From SB11 sp037968475 (lineage in GTDB: Bacteria; Bacteroidota; Bacteroidia; UBA8524): a stretch of 64,000 nucleotides of DNA. Positions within the stretch are counted from its first letter, which is position 1. Each line of letters begins with the position of its first letter. The stretch is taken from positions 26,710 through 90,709 of the forward strand of contig JBBKVO010000019.1 of assembly GCA_037968475.1 (NCBI GenBank), written 5' to 3'. The position numbers and the translations under genes were made by a program. The notes below the pieces were generated by a model. The model did not search any database. It was not told the DNA's origin and saw only the letters and a program-made list of their open reading frames with translations. Below are positions 63,198 through 64,000 of the stretch, one piece after another.

Positions 63198-64000
63198 AAC
63201 TCACCCCGAAGGACAAGGCAGGCAGAATACTCGCACTTCGCCCCTCTCTAAATTTAGGAGGGGAAATGTTAGGCTAATAAAGAGTTTTGAAGTGTTTGGG
63301 GTGAGTTAAAAGGTTGGGGGTTCTTGTATCATCGGTCTGAAACCCGATGCTATTCATACCATACGGCAATCCCGATAGGGTATGAATAGCGACAGGTTTT
63401 AAACTGTAGGGGATATATTTAACTCACCCCGAAGGGCAAGGCAGGCAGAATACTTGCACTTCGCCCCTCACTTATAAAGAGAGGGGAAATGTTGGGCTAA
63501 CAAACGGCTTTGAGGCATTTAGGGTGAGTTAAAAGGTTGGGTACTTTTGTATTATCGGTTTTCAAACCGATGATATTCATGCCTTACAACAATCCCGATA
63601 GGTTATGAATAGCGACAGGTTTTAAACTGTCGGAGATATATTTTAACTCACCCCGAAGGACAAGGCAGGCAGAATACTTGCACTTCGCCCCTCTCTTATA
63701 AAGAGAGGGGAAATGTTGGGCAAACAAAAGGCTTTGAAGTATTTAGGGTGAGTTAAAAGGTTGGGTACTTTTGTATCATCGGTTTGAAAACCAATGATAT
63801 TCATACCTCACGGTAATCCCGAAAGGGTGTGAATAGCGACAGGTTTTAAACTGTCGGGGATATATTTTAACTCACCTCGAAGGGCAAGGCAGGCAGAATA
63901 CTTGCACTTCGCCCCTCTCTTATAAAGAGAGGGGAAATGTTGGGCAAACAAAAGGCTTTGAAGTATTTAGGGTGAGTTAAAAGGTTGGGTACTTTTGTAT
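63198..64000. repeat. Tandem array of ~224-bp units, at least 3.6 copies, running off the window
   Basis: Unit starts at 63198, 63421, 63645 and 63869 (periods 223, 224, 224). Each unit is one ~110-bp inverted-end element (AACTCACCCC to GGGTGAGTT, with CCCCTCTCTTATAAAGAGAG-GGG) plus a ~113-bp link that carries GACAGGTTTTAAACTGTCGG and AATCCCGATAGGG. The fourth unit is cut by the window edge. No gene is seen. Confidence 0.9.

Noticed and set aside
63198..64000. CRISPR array
   Set aside because: Unit length 224 bases, links are conserved instead of unique spacers, and no cas genes are near.

Overview
The window is a 64 kb stretch of a Bacteroidota (Bacteroidetes) chromosome, probably an environmental lineage; I cannot place it below phylum. 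Evidence seen in the sequence: AT-rich DNA; five proteins or fragments ending in type IX secretion (T9SS) type A sorting domains and one ending in a gliding-motility-type (type B) C-terminal domain; outer-membrane barrels; an alpha-2-macroglobulin carrying SusC-like modules; and many copies of the Bacteroidota promoter -7 element TAnnTTTG, some with TTTG or TTG about 19-20 bases upstream. I saw no rRNA, tRNA, CRISPR array, intact transposase or prophage.

Layout. 0-1 kb: 3' part of a ClC chloride channel. 1-6.3 kb: a compact minus-strand run of eight genes headed by an Rrf2 Fe-S regulator, followed by a C-type haem-copper oxidase (CcoN plus a CcoO-dihaem cytochrome c), two small membrane proteins, a group III truncated globin, a membrane protein and a hemerythrin. 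It reads as a microaerobic, O2/NO-responsive respiration operon; the same near-palindrome lies before the regulator and before ccoN. 6.4-8.7 kb: a secreted thioredoxin-like protein and an outer-membrane protein flanked by inverted copies of an IS-end-like sequence, beside a gene remnant. 9-26.7 kb: Mn-type superoxide dismutase, a 2066-residue alpha-2-macroglobulin, tryptophanase, small envelope proteins, an M49 peptidase, a secreted propeller protein, prfB with its programmed +1 frameshift, and a membrane transglutaminase-like protein. 27-32 kb: three surface or adhesin-like proteins. 33-47.6 kb: housekeeping and regulation: gatB, a TlpA lipoprotein, a PhoB/PhoR-like pair, a hydrolase, a MerR-TipAS regulator, a SpoIIAA/STAS-like protein paired with a soluble histidine kinase, a SulP transporter, ruvB, a DUF1573 protein and DegP/HtrA. 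48-56 kb: small soluble proteins, a hydrolase, an orphan T9SS domain and two DUF2958 proteins, interspersed with repeat islands. 56.5-63 kb: a repeat-rich T9SS protein and an operon PIG-L deacetylase / 43-residue membrane protein / sodium:solute symporter.

The most unusual feature of the DNA is its intergenic mosaic of short repeat families: an element of about 110 bp with AACTCACCCC inverted ends (8 copies, four of them in a 224-bp-period tandem array at the right edge), a four-hairpin element of about 105 bp (6 copies, all in one orientation), and a palindromic element of about 80-90 bp (9 copies). No single gene cluster is an unmistakably new system. The best leads are the Rrf2 operator pair with its operon, the hidden 43-residue gene, the IS-end-flanked secreted pair, the plug-like module inside the macroglobulin, and the repeat families.
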